From Mycolicibacterium parafortuitum (GTDB taxonomy: Bacteria; Actinomycetota; Actinomycetes; Mycobacteriales; Mycobacteriaceae): 64,000 bases of DNA. The stretch lies in assembly GCF_010725485.1 (NCBI RefSeq), contig NZ_AP022598.1, forward strand, positions 5,890,001 to 5,954,000, written 5' to 3'. The notes beneath the pieces are model-generated. The model ran no database searches. It saw only the letters and a program-made list of their open reading frames with translations, and had not been told where the DNA came from. Positions 28,257-38,103 of this stretch are shown piece by piece (the stretch's first letter is position 1; each line of letters opens with the position of its first letter). Made by a program: the position numbers and the translations under genes.

Positions 28257-28943
28257 TCACGGAGGTCCGGCCTTGTATCCCACTCCTCGAACGGTCAGCA
28301 CCACCTGCGGGTTCTCCGGGTCCTTCTCGACCTTGGCCCGCAAGCGCTGGACATGCACGTTCACCAAACGGGTGTCCGCGGGGTGACGGTAACCCCACAC
28401 CTGTTCGAGCAGCACATCACGAGTAAACACCTGGCGTGGTTTGCGTGCCAGCGCCACCAGCAGGTCGAACTCCAGGGGGGTCAGCGAGATCTGCTCACCC
28501 TGGCGCGTGACCTTGTGCGCGGGCACGTCGATGTCGACGTCGGCGATGGACAGCAGCTCGGCGGGCTCGTCCTCGTTGCGCCGCAGCCGGGCGCGCACGC
28601 GCGCGACCAGTTCCTTGGGCTTGAACGGCTTCATCACGTAGTCGTCGGCGCCGGACTCCAGGCCGAGCACCACGTCCACGGTGTCGGTCTTGGCGGTCAG
28701 CATCACGATCGGCACACCGGAATCGGCCCGCAACACCCGGCACACGTCGATGCCGTTCATGCCCGGCAGCATGAGATCCAGCAGGACCAGGTCGGGTCGC
28801 AATTCGCGGACGGCGGTCAACGCCTGGGTGCCGTCACCGATGACCGCGGTGTCGAAACCCTCCCCCCGCAGCACGATGGTGAGCATCTCGGCGAGCGAAG
28901 GGTCGTCGTCGACTACCAGGATCCTTTGCCTCATGGTGTCCAT
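28257..28943 (-). CDS. mtrA: MtrA, OmpR-family response regulator
   Basis: A 228-residue response regulator nearly identical to M. tuberculosis MtrA. The phospho-acceptor Asp is in LVLLDLMLPG, the signalling Thr and Lys are in VMLTAKTD and VMKPFKP, and the winged-helix domain covers about 130-228. MtrA is essential and controls cell-wall hydrolases, rpfB and dnaA-linked genes. It lies 42 bp upstream of mtrB in the same operon. Confidence 0.97.
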   Translation of the reverse strand: MDTMRQRILVVDDDPSLAEMLTIVLRGEGFDTAVIGDGTQALTAVRELRPDLVLLDLMLPGMNGIDVCRVLRADSGVPIVMLTAKTDTVDVVLGLESGADDYVMKPFKPKELVARVRARLRRNEDEPAELLSIADVDIDVPAHKVTRQGEQISLTPLEFDLLVALARKPRQVFTRDVLLEQVWGYRHPADTRLVNVHVQRLRAKVEKDPENPQVVLTVRGVGYKAGPP

Positions 28944-28957
28944 GGTGTCACCAGAAA

Positions 28958-29014
28958 GCGATAAACCGCGGCTACCACGCGGGGTGTTTTGCGAGTTGAG
29001 CGTGGTTTAAGCGA
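28958..29014. repeat. Degenerate CGCGAAACCGCC-family element upstream of mtrA
   Basis: GCGATAAACCGCGGCTACCA at 28958-28977 resembles the left arm of the 24270 element, and CGTGGTTTAAGCGAG at 29001-29015 resembles a shortened right arm. The match is imperfect. The whole element falls in the 76-bp gap between mtrA and the upstream gene, where the mtrA promoter must lie. Confidence 0.35.
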
Positions 29015-29019
29015 GATGC

Positions 29020-29673
29020 TCAGGCGGCGGCTTCGAGCAGATGCCGTTGTTCGGCCAGCGATTGCAGCACCTCGTGGCCGATTTGGCGGATGCTGGCGGT
29101 CACCGGGCTCTCGCACAACCGGTGGGCGGGCAGGTCGCCCAGCACCGCACGCAGCGCCTTGCTGCGCGACAGCGCGCGCCGCGCCGCGCGGGCCTCGCGG
29201 TCGTCACCGGGTGCCAGCGCGAGCATGAGCTGCTTGCGGGAGAACTGCAGGCCGTCGGCGTCCTGGAGCACCGGGTTGGTCCACCAGTGGTCGAACGGGA
29301 TGCGGGAGCCGCTGAGGATCTGGTCGCCGTCGCGGGTGCGGATCGGTGCCGGCGGGTACATCGCGAGCTTCGGGACGAATTCGCCGCAGCCTCCGCGCCT
29401 GCTGCGGATTCGCATCAGCGTCAGCGCGGCGGCCGCGCTCGTCGTCTTCGGGTTGATGACCCCGGCGGTGTCGACCCAGGTCAGGGTGTCACGGTGACCG
29501 TTGAGCGCATCGGAGCCGTCGCGGCGGAACAGCACCGCGCGCAGGTGTCCGGCCAGCTCCTTGGCCTCGCTGTAGCGCCCTTGGTCGTACCGCTGCACGG
29601 CAGACTCGACACAGGCCAGCAGGTGGTCCAGCGTGGGCAGAGCAGTGGTGTGGATTCGCGATTCGATGAGCAA
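29020..29673 (-). CDS. Hypothetical protein, unknown family
   Basis: A 217-residue soluble protein I do not recognise. It is helical at both ends, with a TPR-like segment (LACVESAVQRYDQGRYSEAKELA) near the N-terminus, a central block ending AMYPPAPIRTRDGDQILSGS, and a basic helical tail. The TTG start at 29673 has AGGGGGAC four bases upstream; a TAAGAT -10-like box lies further up in the 85-bp gap. M. tuberculosis has tmk directly beside mtrA, so this gene is an insertion in a conserved essential cluster. Confidence 0.72.
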   Translation of the reverse strand: MLIESRIHTTALPTLDHLLACVESAVQRYDQGRYSEAKELAGHLRAVLFRRDGSDALNGHRDTLTWVDTAGVINPKTTSAAAALTLMRIRSRRGGCGEFVPKLAMYPPAPIRTRDGDQILSGSRIPFDHWWTNPVLQDADGLQFSRKQLMLALAPGDDREARAARRALSRSKALRAVLGDLPAHRLCESPVTASIRQIGHEVLQSLAEQRHLLEAAA

Positions 29674-29758
29674 CGGTCCCCCTGGTGTCGTTACCGAAGC
29701 GTTATCCCCGGGACTTGATCTTATCCACTGGTGTCACAACGCGCGCGGTAACCGGAGG

Positions 29759-30391
29759 TCAACCCGAAATCAGCCGGGCAGCGAGGTCGGCGGCGTCGAC
29801 GTCGGGCGGGACCACCGCCCATCGCCCGCCCCATTGCGCGGTCGCCAGCTCGGCGTAGACGGCCCCGGTGCGGCGTTGCAGTCCGCCGTCGCGTTCGTAG
29901 GCGTCGCGTGCCCGGTCGGCTTCCTCGGCTTCGCGGCCGGCCGCCCGCGCTGCGGCGAGTTCGGTCGGAACGTCAAGCAGCACTTGCCACGTCGGCGCCG
30001 GCAGCCGCAGTCGGCCGAACTCCAGATCGCGCACCCACTCGACGACCTCGCCGTCGGCACCCTGATGCAGGCGGGCCGCGCTGTAGGCGGCGTTGGACGC
30101 GACGTAGCGGTCCAGGATCACCACCGAGTAGGCCGAGGTGAGGTGGTCGATCTCGTCGCGCGCGCCGGCGCGGTCCATCGCGAACAGCATCGCCATGCCG
30201 TACACCGAGTCCGCGAGGTCGCCGTGGCGGCCGTGCAGGGCCTCGGCGGCGACGTCGGCGGGCACCGACACCCCGTAGCGCGGGAATGCCAGGGTTGCCA
30301 CGGACCGGCCGCCGGATTCGAACGCGGCGCGCAGGCCGTTGGTCAGGGTCCGTTTGCCCGCGCCGTCGACGCCTTCGATCACGATGAGCAC
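29759..30391 (-). CDS. tmk: Thymidylate kinase
   Basis: A 210-residue dTMP kinase. The P-loop is EGVDGAGKRTL, with Arg where most TMPKs have Ser, as in M. tuberculosis. The DR(Y) motif VILDRYVASNAAYSAAR and a LID segment follow. It makes dTDP for DNA synthesis. The ATG at 30391 is close to the preceding gene, and the 55-bp gap holds no obvious promoter, so cotranscription with sahH and the lipoprotein gene is likely. Confidence 0.94.
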   Translation of the reverse strand: MLIVIEGVDGAGKRTLTNGLRAAFESGGRSVATLAFPRYGVSVPADVAAEALHGRHGDLADSVYGMAMLFAMDRAGARDEIDHLTSAYSVVILDRYVASNAAYSAARLHQGADGEVVEWVRDLEFGRLRLPAPTWQVLLDVPTELAAARAAGREAEEADRARDAYERDGGLQRRTGAVYAELATAQWGGRWAVVPPDVDAADLAARLISG

Positions 30392-30446
30392 TGCGCGAGC
30401 CTAACGTCCGCGACAACCAACAGATTTCGGCGGGACGCGCGTCGGC

Positions 30447-30941
30447 TCACTGGGCGCGGCCCGCGATGCTGGACTGCAGCACGACGGTGTCGGCCGCCGG
30501 GTCCAGGAACACCCGGGTGCTGCGGCGCGGGCCGCCGAAGTACATGTTCAGCTCCACCCCGGTCAGAAACGGCCCGGGCGGCAGTTCGGGCTCGAGGACC
30601 TTCTGCACGGCCGGCCGGTTCCCGTGATCCTCGGCGCCGTACCGGTCCACCAGGCCCGCCATCGTCTCCGGGGTGACCTCGACGACGGCGTCGATCCATT
30701 GCAGCGACAGCCGCGACGGTTCGGTGGATCCGCTGTTGTCCCACGTGATCCACGACGCCGCGACCGGGGCCCCCAGCGCCGGGAAGGTCGTGGCCAGTTC
30801 CTCGGTGTCGTGCCGGATCTCGGGGGCGGGCCGGGTCGCGGTGACGCTCGTATCGGTGGCCTCCTCGGAGGCCGGCTGGCCCTGACATCCGGTCAGGGCC
30901 AGCGCGATTCCGAGCGTCACCGCGCTCAGCAGTTTTGCCAC
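30447..30941 (-). CDS. Putative lipoprotein, unknown function
   Basis: A 164-residue protein with a lipoprotein signal: the hydrophobic segment SAVTLGIALAL is followed by lipobox LTGC (Cys19). The mature domain has no motif I recognise; it contains alternating beta-rich stretches (SLQWIDAVVEVTPETM, GVELNMYFGG). The GTG start is one base after the sahH stop (TGAcGTG), so it is translationally coupled to sahH. M. tuberculosis has tmk and sahH adjacent, so this is an added gene. Confidence 0.78.
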   Translation of the reverse strand: MAKLLSAVTLGIALALTGCQGQPASEEATDTSVTATRPAPEIRHDTEELATTFPALGAPVAASWITWDNSGSTEPSRLSLQWIDAVVEVTPETMAGLVDRYGAEDHGNRPAVQKVLEPELPPGPFLTGVELNMYFGGPRRSTRVFLDPAADTVVLQSSIAGRAQ

Positions 30942-30942
30942 G

Positions 30943-32403
<1,461 letters not shown>

Positions 32404-32618
32404 GTAGTAGAGCCCCTTATGGTTCGTCAGTTACCTGTGAGAGCGCACGCGTGTAGACGACAACGCCTGCGCGGACACCCAGGCCTGCGGGCTCGCGGGA
32501 CAGGCGGTTGAAGCGCTCTGCCGGCCAGGGGCGTCTATGACACCGTAGCGCCTCGGGTCCGCGGGCCGGGCATGGCCGTCCCGTCACCTGGCTTTTCAGC
32601 GCCGGGTCAGCCGCCGAA

Positions 32619-33260
32619 TCAGTCCTCGACGACGCCGTAGCGTTCGGCGAACGGCGTCATCAGGCGGGCCAGGTCGCGCGCCACGTCGTGTCCGCGGGCG
32701 GACGATGTGCCGGAGTTGGCTTCCGGCGGCATCGAGATGTAGCTCATCGCCAGCCGCACGATCGCGCGGGCCAGCACCCCGGCGTCCTCTTCGCTGCACC
32801 GCACCCAGCTGCTCATGAACGATTCGGTGAGCCGGGTCGAGCAGTGGTTGATGATCGGCGCGCTGTCGGTGGTGATGAGCTGCAGCAGGTCCGGTTTGGA
32901 GGTGCCGGTCAGCAGCGAGATCACCAGCGGATCGGCCGCGGACTCGACGAAGAAGTCGCGGAAGCCCTGCAGGAACGCGGCGTACACGTCGCCGATGTTG
33001 CCGTTGATCGCGGTGTGGATCTGGTCGACGAGCCGGTCGGCCAGGCGCATCGCGTAGCCCTGGGCCAGGCCCTGCCGGGATCCGAACTCGTTGTAGATGG
33101 TCTGGCGGCTGATGCCGGCGGCCTTGGCGACGTCGGACAGCGTGATCTGGGACCAGTCGCGGGCCAACAGCATCTCGCGCATGCCGTCGAGGATCGAGTC
33201 GCGCAGCAGCACCCGCGACGCCTCGGCGTAACTGATGCGCTTGTCGCTGACCCCGCCCAC
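32619..33260 (-). CDS. TetR-family regulator of the alkB operon (Rv3249c-like)
   Basis: A 213-residue TetR repressor. The N-terminal helix-turn-helix reads ITLSDVAKAAGISRQTIYNEF; the C-terminal ligand-binding domain is helical. The GTG at 33260 is supported by a TATTGT -10 box (33268-33273) exactly 7 nt upstream with no SD, so the mRNA looks leaderless and gives the gene its own promoter besides readthrough from alkB. From position I infer that it senses alkanes, acyl chains or a related ligand and represses alkB. Confidence 0.88.
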   Translation of the reverse strand: MGGVSDKRISYAEASRVLLRDSILDGMREMLLARDWSQITLSDVAKAAGISRQTIYNEFGSRQGLAQGYAMRLADRLVDQIHTAINGNIGDVYAAFLQGFRDFFVESAADPLVISLLTGTSKPDLLQLITTDSAPIINHCSTRLTESFMSSWVRCSEEDAGVLARAIVRLAMSYISMPPEANSGTSSARGHDVARDLARLMTPFAERYGVVED

Positions 33261-33300
33261 AGGCGCGACAATAACGGTTGCGCCCACCGGTCCGGGACTT

Positions 33301-33369
33301 GCACCGCGAGCGCGCGTGTCTGCGCGCTCCTGCTCAGCGTGTCGCGGCGCATCACGCACGCTCGCGGCC
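33301..33369 (+). repeat. Palindrome-ended intergenic element, GCGAGCGCGCG family, copy c
   Basis: Starts GCACCGCGAGCGCGCGTG then TCTGC, identical to copy b for its first 23 bases. The middle diverges, and the element closes with CACGCACGCTCGCGG, complementary to its start. It separates rubB from the tetR promoter. Confidence 0.65.
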
Positions 33370-33382
33370 ACCGACTGCGCAC

Positions 33383-33595
33383 TCACGGCCGCGACACCTC
33401 GACCATGTCGAAGTCCGACTTCGCCGCGCCGCAGTCCGGGCAACTCCAGTCGTCGGGGATGTCGTCCCAGCGCGTGCCCGGGGCGATGCCGTCCTCGGGC
33501 CAGCCCTTGGCCTCGTCGTACTCGAAGCCGCACTGCACGCACACGTACACCTTGTAGTCGGTTGATTGCTCTTCGCGCGAGCGCTCATCGGCCAT
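33383..33595 (-). CDS. rubB: Rubredoxin, electron donor to AlkB (second copy)
   Basis: A 70-residue rubredoxin. Iron ligands are CVQCG and CPDCG, with the usual YDEAKG and WxxIPDDW segments between them. The N-terminal 15 residues are charged and not part of the fold. The gene starts 3 bp after the end of rubA. Rubredoxins of this alkane type pass electrons from rubredoxin reductase to the AlkB di-iron centre. Confidence 0.94.
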   Translation of the reverse strand: MADERSREEQSTDYKVYVCVQCGFEYDEAKGWPEDGIAPGTRWDDIPDDWSCPDCGAAKSDFDMVEVSRP

Positions 33596-33598
33596 TGC

Positions 33599-33763
33599 TC
33601 ACTCCTGTTTCTCGAAGTCGATCTTTTCGCGCACCGCGCAGTCCGGGCAGCACCAGTCGTCGGGCACCTCGCTCCACGGCGTCCCGGCCGGAAAGCCTTC
33701 TCGCGGTTCGCCTTTGGCTTCGTCGTAGACGTAATCGCAGCCGGGGCAGCGGTAGGTGGTCAC
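33599..33763 (-). CDS. rubA: Rubredoxin, electron donor to AlkB (first copy)
   Basis: A 54-residue rubredoxin with CPGCDYVYDEAKG and WCCPDC ligand loops. The GTG start at 33763 overlaps the alkB stop (GTGA) and yields the standard rubredoxin size; longer in-frame sequence upstream is inside alkB and not conserved. In alkane degraders one of the paired rubredoxins is the functional AlkG-type protein and the other usually is not; which is which cannot be told here. Confidence 0.92.
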   Translation of the reverse strand: MTTYRCPGCDYVYDEAKGEPREGFPAGTPWSEVPDDWCCPDCAVREKIDFEKQE

Positions 33764-34980
33764 GCCTGCCCTCCGTGGCGGGCGAGCACCTTGTCGCGGA
33801 CGCGGGGGTGGATGTTCACCCGGGTGAGGTCGCCGTCGTAGTGGTCCAGGACGCGGTGGTCCATCACCTTGCGCCACACCGGCGGCAGGTACGTCAGCGC
33901 GATCATCGACGCGTATCCACTCGGCAGGTTCGGTGCGCCTTCCATGCTGCGCAGCGTCTGGTAGCGGCGGGTCGGGTTGGCGTGATGGTCGCTGTGCCGC
34001 TGCAGGTGGTACAGGAACAGATTGGTCACGATGTGGTCGGAGTTCCAGCTGTGCACCGGTGCGCAGCGCTCGTAGCGGCCGCTGTCGAGCTTCTGCCGCA
34101 GCAGCCCGTAATGCTCGAGGTAGTTCACCGTTTCGAGCAGCGTGAAGCCGAAGACCGCCGAGATCAGGATGTACGGGATCAGCGCCCAGCCGAAGACCGC
34201 GATCAGCACGCCGTAGAGCACCAGCGACATCGCCCAGGCGTTGAGCACGTCATTCGACCAGTGCCACTTACTCTTGCCGGCACGCTCCAGCCGTTTGGCC
34301 TCCAACTCCCACGCGGACTTGAGGCTGCCGAACACGCTGCGCGGCAGGAACTCCCAGAACGTCTCACCGAAGCGGGCCGACGCGGGATCCTCGGGCGTCG
34401 CGACGCGCACGTGGTGGCCGCGGTTGTGCTCGATGTAGAAGTGACCGTAAAGCGTCTGCGCAAGAGTGATTTTCGCCAGCCAGCGCTCCAGAGATTCCTT
34501 CTTGTGCCCCATTTCGTGCGCGGTGTTGATGCCGACGCCGCCGAGTAGCCCGACCGACAATGCCAGGCCGATCTTGGCCGGCCACGGCAGCGCGCCGTCG
34601 AAGCCGAGCCAGCTCAGGTCCGACGCGGTGAACAGGTACGCGCCGAGGATGACGCTGGCGTACTGGAACGGGATGTAGGCGTAGGTGCAGTAGCGGTAGT
34701 ACTTGTCGTTCTCCAGTCGCTGCATCACCTCGTCGGGCGGGTTCTGCCCGTCGGGGCCGAAGAACCGGTCGAGGACCGGCAGCAGGATGTACAGCAGGAT
34801 CGGTCCGATCCACAGCGGCACCTGTGCCGCGGCGTGCCAGCCGATCGCGTTCAATGCCCACACCACCGGCAGCACGACGAACAACGCCGTCGGCGCGATA
34901 AGCCCCATCAGCCATAGGTAGCGCTTCTTGTCGCGCCACTGCTCGACGTTTCTGGGCTCGGTCATTTCCTGGGTGGTCAT
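33760..34980 (-). CDS. alkB: AlkB, alkane 1-monooxygenase
   Basis: A 406-residue membrane di-iron hydroxylase that oxidises the terminal carbon of n-alkanes. Histidine motifs are AHEMGHKK, EHNRGHHVRVATPEDP, the alkane-specific NYLEHYGL and LQRHSDHHANPTRRYQ. Six membrane helices are expected. CGAGGAGG lies 6-8 nt before the ATG. It is the first gene of alkB-rubA-rubB-tetR. Its promoter region carries near-consensus boxes and a palindrome. Confidence 0.96.
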   Translation of the reverse strand: MTTQEMTEPRNVEQWRDKKRYLWLMGLIAPTALFVVLPVVWALNAIGWHAAAQVPLWIGPILLYILLPVLDRFFGPDGQNPPDEVMQRLENDKYYRYCTYAYIPFQYASVILGAYLFTASDLSWLGFDGALPWPAKIGLALSVGLLGGVGINTAHEMGHKKESLERWLAKITLAQTLYGHFYIEHNRGHHVRVATPEDPASARFGETFWEFLPRSVFGSLKSAWELEAKRLERAGKSKWHWSNDVLNAWAMSLVLYGVLIAVFGWALIPYILISAVFGFTLLETVNYLEHYGLLRQKLDSGRYERCAPVHSWNSDHIVTNLFLYHLQRHSDHHANPTRRYQTLRSMEGAPNLPSGYASMIALTYLPPVWRKVMDHRVLDHYDGDLTRVNIHPRVRDKVLARHGGQA

Positions 34981-35023
34981 CTCAGTGCCTCCTCGCTGTG
35001 AGTGCCATCACCGATCGATCTTG

Positions 35024-35056
35024 ACTATATAGCTCATTTTGTCGGGTGTCTAGACA
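35024..35056 (-). promoter_or_regulatory. alkB promoter with operator on the -35 box
   Basis: On the minus strand, TAGACA (35047-35052) and TATAGT (35024-35029) are 17 nt apart, close to the sigma-70 consensus. The perfect 10-bp palindrome TGTCTAGACA (35047-35056) covers the -35 box, where a TetR dimer would block polymerase. The predicted start leaves a leader of about 37 nt. Confidence 0.7.
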
Positions 35057-35083
35057 TAGAACCGTTCTTTGTAAAGCACACTG

Positions 35084-35150
35084 GCTCCGCGAGCGCGCGC
35101 GTTTGCTCGCCGACGCGCCATGGAATTCGTGCGGGACCGCGCGTTCGGCG
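35084..35150 (+). repeat. Palindrome-ended intergenic element, GCGAGCGCGCG family, copy d
   Basis: Begins CTCCGCGAGCGCGCGCGTTT, then CTCGCCGACGCGCC and TGGAATT; the far end (CCGCGCGTTCGGCGG) is a weaker complement. It is paired with copy e in opposite orientation upstream of alkB. Confidence 0.55.
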
Positions 35151-35216
35151 GCCGACGAACGCGCCCGGAAGGCCGAAACGAATCCACCGGACAGCACAAA
35201 CGTCGCGCTCGCGGCG

Positions 35217-35281
35217 GGCGAGCGCGACGTGTGCGTCAGGGATTACGGCGTGGCGGCGTACAGAAACGCGCGCTCGCCAGG
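35217..35281 (-). repeat. Palindrome-ended intergenic element, GCGAGCGCGCG family, copy e
   Basis: The minus strand reads CTGGCGAGCGCGCGTTTCTG then TACGCCGCCACGCCG, closing with CGTCGCGCTCGCC, complementary to the start. It abuts the 3' end of the permease gene. Together with copy d it fills most of the 313-bp gap between alkB and the permease gene. Confidence 0.6.
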
Positions 35282-35293
35282 CGAACGGACCAC

Positions 35294-36775
35294 CTACTTG
35301 ACCAGGCGTTTACCGACCAGCGAGTGCCGGCGGCCGTAGAGGAAGTACACCACCACGCCGATCAGCATCCACAGCCCGAACCGGATCCACGTCAGCCCGG
35401 TCAGGTTCAGCATCAGCCACACGCACGCGATGATCGACAAGATCGGCAGCACCGGCACCCACGGCGTCCGGAAGCCGCGGTCCAGGTCGGGACGGGACCG
35501 GCGCAGCACGATCACGCCGGCCGACACCAGCACGAACGCGAACAGCGTGCCGATGTTGACCATCTCTTCGAGCTTGTCGATCGGGAACACCGTGGCCGTC
35601 ACCGCGACGACGGCGCCGACGATCAGCGTGATGCGCACCGGCGTGCCGCGCGAGCCGGTCTTGGCCAGCTGGGTGGGCAGCAGCCCGTCCCGCGACATCG
35701 CGAACAGCACCCGCGTCTGCCCCAGCACCAGCACGATCACCACCGTGGTCAGGCCCGCCAGCGCGCCGATCGAGATGACCTTGGCGGCCCAGTCCACACC
35801 GTTGAGCGCGAATGCCGTCGCCAGGTTCTGCGTCTCGGCCTCGCGCAGTTCGGTGTAGCTGACCATCCCGGTCAGCACCACCGACACGGCCACGTAGAGC
35901 ACGGTGACGATCGCCAGCGAAGCCAGGATGCCGCGCGGCACGTTGCGCTGCGGGATCTTGGTCTCCTCGGCGGTGGTGGCGACGATGTCGAAGCCGATGA
36001 ACGCGAAGAACACGATGGACGCACCCGCGAGCAGGCCGTACCAGCCGTAACTGCTCCCCTCGGCGCCGGTGATCAGCGAGAACAGCGACTGCTCAGTGCC
36101 CGACCCGCCGTGGCCCGGCTCCGGCGCCGGCACGAACGGCGAGAAGTTCGCGACCTTGACGTAGAACGCGCCGACGATCACCACCAGCAGCACCACCGCG
36201 ACCTTGAGCGCGGTGATGACGAGGCTGACGCCCGCCGACAGCTTGGTCCCCATCGCCAGGATCAGGGTGACGAACGCGATGATGATCAGCGCGCCCCAAT
36301 CCAGTTGCAGCCCCGCCACTTCCGCGGTGCCGCCGGCAAACCCGAAGACGGTGCCGAGATAGCTTGACCAGCCCTTCGCGACAACCGCTGCAGCGACGGC
36401 GAACTCGAGGATCAGGTCCCACCCGATGATCCACGCGACGAACTCGCCGAACGTCGCATAGGAGAAGGTGTAGGCACTACCGGCGACGGGCACCGTGGAC
36501 GCGAACTCGGCGTAGCACAGCGCGGCCAGCCCGCACGCGATCGCGGCGATGATGAACGACACCGAGATCGCGGGCCCGGTCAGGTTCGCCGCGGTCGACG
36601 CGGTGATGGTGAAGATGCCCGCGCCGATCACCACCGAGACACCGAAGACGGTCAGGTCCCACCAGTTCAGGTCTTTGCGGAGTTTGGTGTCCGGCTCGTC
36701 GGTGTCGGCAATCGACTGTTCAACCGACTTGAGCCGCAGCCTGCCCGCCGGTTGGGTGTCGGGTTCGTTCGCCAT
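35294..36775 (-). CDS. APC-family cationic amino acid permease (Rv3253c-like)
   Basis: A 493-residue permease with about 12-13 membrane helices. The first helix carries the APC substrate motif VIGAGIFTITA, followed by GPAISVSF and CYAEFASTVPVAGSAYTF, the pattern of cationic amino acid transporters. The FAFIGFDIVATTAEE segment of TM6 is also typical. The substrate is most likely arginine, lysine or ornithine, but this is inferred from the family only. Confidence 0.92.
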   Translation of the reverse strand: MANEPDTQPAGRLRLKSVEQSIADTDEPDTKLRKDLNWWDLTVFGVSVVIGAGIFTITASTAANLTGPAISVSFIIAAIACGLAALCYAEFASTVPVAGSAYTFSYATFGEFVAWIIGWDLILEFAVAAAVVAKGWSSYLGTVFGFAGGTAEVAGLQLDWGALIIIAFVTLILAMGTKLSAGVSLVITALKVAVVLLVVIVGAFYVKVANFSPFVPAPEPGHGGSGTEQSLFSLITGAEGSSYGWYGLLAGASIVFFAFIGFDIVATTAEETKIPQRNVPRGILASLAIVTVLYVAVSVVLTGMVSYTELREAETQNLATAFALNGVDWAAKVISIGALAGLTTVVIVLVLGQTRVLFAMSRDGLLPTQLAKTGSRGTPVRITLIVGAVVAVTATVFPIDKLEEMVNIGTLFAFVLVSAGVIVLRRSRPDLDRGFRTPWVPVLPILSIIACVWLMLNLTGLTWIRFGLWMLIGVVVYFLYGRRHSLVGKRLVK

Positions 36776-36871
36776 CGACCGTCCTCTTTTCGTATCGGCT
36801 CAGCGGAATGTACCCACTCCCGCGGGACTCAATGGGCCAAAAGGACGCGATCGTGATCGGTGCGCGGTGGA

Positions 36872-38098
36872 CTACAGCCCGACGGTCACCCGGAACAGTC
36901 GTGTCGGTTCCTGCGCGCTGAGCCTGATCGGGCCGTCGTCCGCCGAAACCCACGCCGCCGCACCTCGGGCCAGGTCGACCGCCGACGCCTTGGCGTGCAC
37001 CGTCACCGCACCCTCGGTGCACAACAGCACCTGCGGCCCGTCGTAGCGGATCGGCGCGTCGATCTCGTGGCCGACGGCGTCGCCGTCGATGTTGACCACC
37101 GACACCGCGAACTCGGGTGCCGGTGTGGGGTAGACGATCTCAGCGCCGTCGCGGATCGTCTCCGGGGTCACCAGCACGTCCTCGGCCGGGGTGAAGTCCA
37201 GCACGCGCAGCAGTTCGGGGACGTCGACGTGCTTGGGGGTGAGTCCACCGCGAAGCACGTTGTCGGAGTTGGCCATCACCTCGACCCCGACGCCGTGCAG
37301 GTAGGCGTGCAGGTTGCCGGCAGGCAGGTACAACGCCTCCCCCGGTGCCAGCGACAGCCTGTTGAGCAGCAGCGAGGCCAGCACTCCCGCGTCTCCGGGG
37401 TAGCGCTCCCCCAGCTCGAGCACGGTCTTGGCTTCGCGGGCGAATTCCCGCTCGCCGGACCGGACGTAGTCGATCGCGCCGTCGAGCACGGCGGGCACCA
37501 GCACGTCGAGATCGGGCTGCGGGCAGGTGATCCACGTTGTGAAGAGCGCGCGCAGCCCGTCCTCGTCGCGTTGGCCCAGCAGCAGGTTGATGTACGGGTC
37601 GAGGTCGGCGACCCCGAGCGCCTGCATCAAGTCGACCGATCGGGCGGCGGGACGGAAACCCGCCAGCGCCTCGAATTGGCTGAGGGCGACGATGATTTCG
37701 GGTTTGTGGCTGCGGTCGCGGTAGTTGCGGTCCGGGGCGTTGACCGGGATGCCCAGCCGGTCCTCGCGGGCGAATCCCTCGATCGCCTGCTCGGTGCTCG
37801 GGTGCGCCTGCAGCGACAGCGGCTCGTCGGCGGCGAGGACCTTGACCAGGAACGGCAGCGTGTCGCCGAACCGGGCACGCACCGCGGCGCCGAGTTCCCC
37901 TTCCGGGTCCTCGCGCAGCGCGTCGAGCAGCGAACGTTCCCCGTCGTCGGTCTGCAGCCAGGCCGGGTCGCCCGGGTGGGCGCCGAACCACAGCTCGGCC
38001 TCGGGATGGGCAGTGGGACTTGGTGCTCCGACGAACTCGGCGATCGCGGTCCGCGAACCCCATGCATAGGTCCGCACCGCACCTCTGAGCAGATGCAC
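36872..38098 (-). CDS. manA: ManA, mannose-6-phosphate isomerase
   Basis: A 408-residue type I phosphomannose isomerase. Zinc ligands are in SLQAHPST (Gln, His), HKPEI (Glu) and NLHAYLHG (His); LRGGLTPKHVDVPEL is the conserved active-site strand. It links fructose-6-P to mannose-6-P for LAM, PIM and GDP-mannose synthesis. The GTG at 38098 has GAGG 9 nt upstream and matches the M. tuberculosis start; a TTG at 38107 overlapping the previous stop (TTGA) is the alternative. Last gene of the DUF3499-pmm-SIS-manA series. Confidence 0.95.
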   Translation of the reverse strand: MHLLRGAVRTYAWGSRTAIAEFVGAPSPTAHPEAELWFGAHPGDPAWLQTDDGERSLLDALREDPEGELGAAVRARFGDTLPFLVKVLAADEPLSLQAHPSTEQAIEGFAREDRLGIPVNAPDRNYRDRSHKPEIIVALSQFEALAGFRPAARSVDLMQALGVADLDPYINLLLGQRDEDGLRALFTTWITCPQPDLDVLVPAVLDGAIDYVRSGEREFAREAKTVLELGERYPGDAGVLASLLLNRLSLAPGEALYLPAGNLHAYLHGVGVEVMANSDNVLRGGLTPKHVDVPELLRVLDFTPAEDVLVTPETIRDGAEIVYPTPAPEFAVSVVNIDGDAVGHEIDAPIRYDGPQVLLCTEGAVTVHAKASAVDLARGAAAWVSADDGPIRLSAQEPTRLFRVTVGL

Positions 38099-38103
38099 TC
38101 GTT

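Noticed and set aside
32440..32520. A sixth copy of the GCGAGCGCGCG element
   Set aside because: Only short fragments (GAGCGCACGCGTG) match and the rest does not align.
32404..32618. A SAM or SAH riboswitch upstream of sahH
   Set aside because: I could not find the conserved core of any known SAM/SAH aptamer in the 215-bp leader; only GC-rich stretches without a clear pattern.
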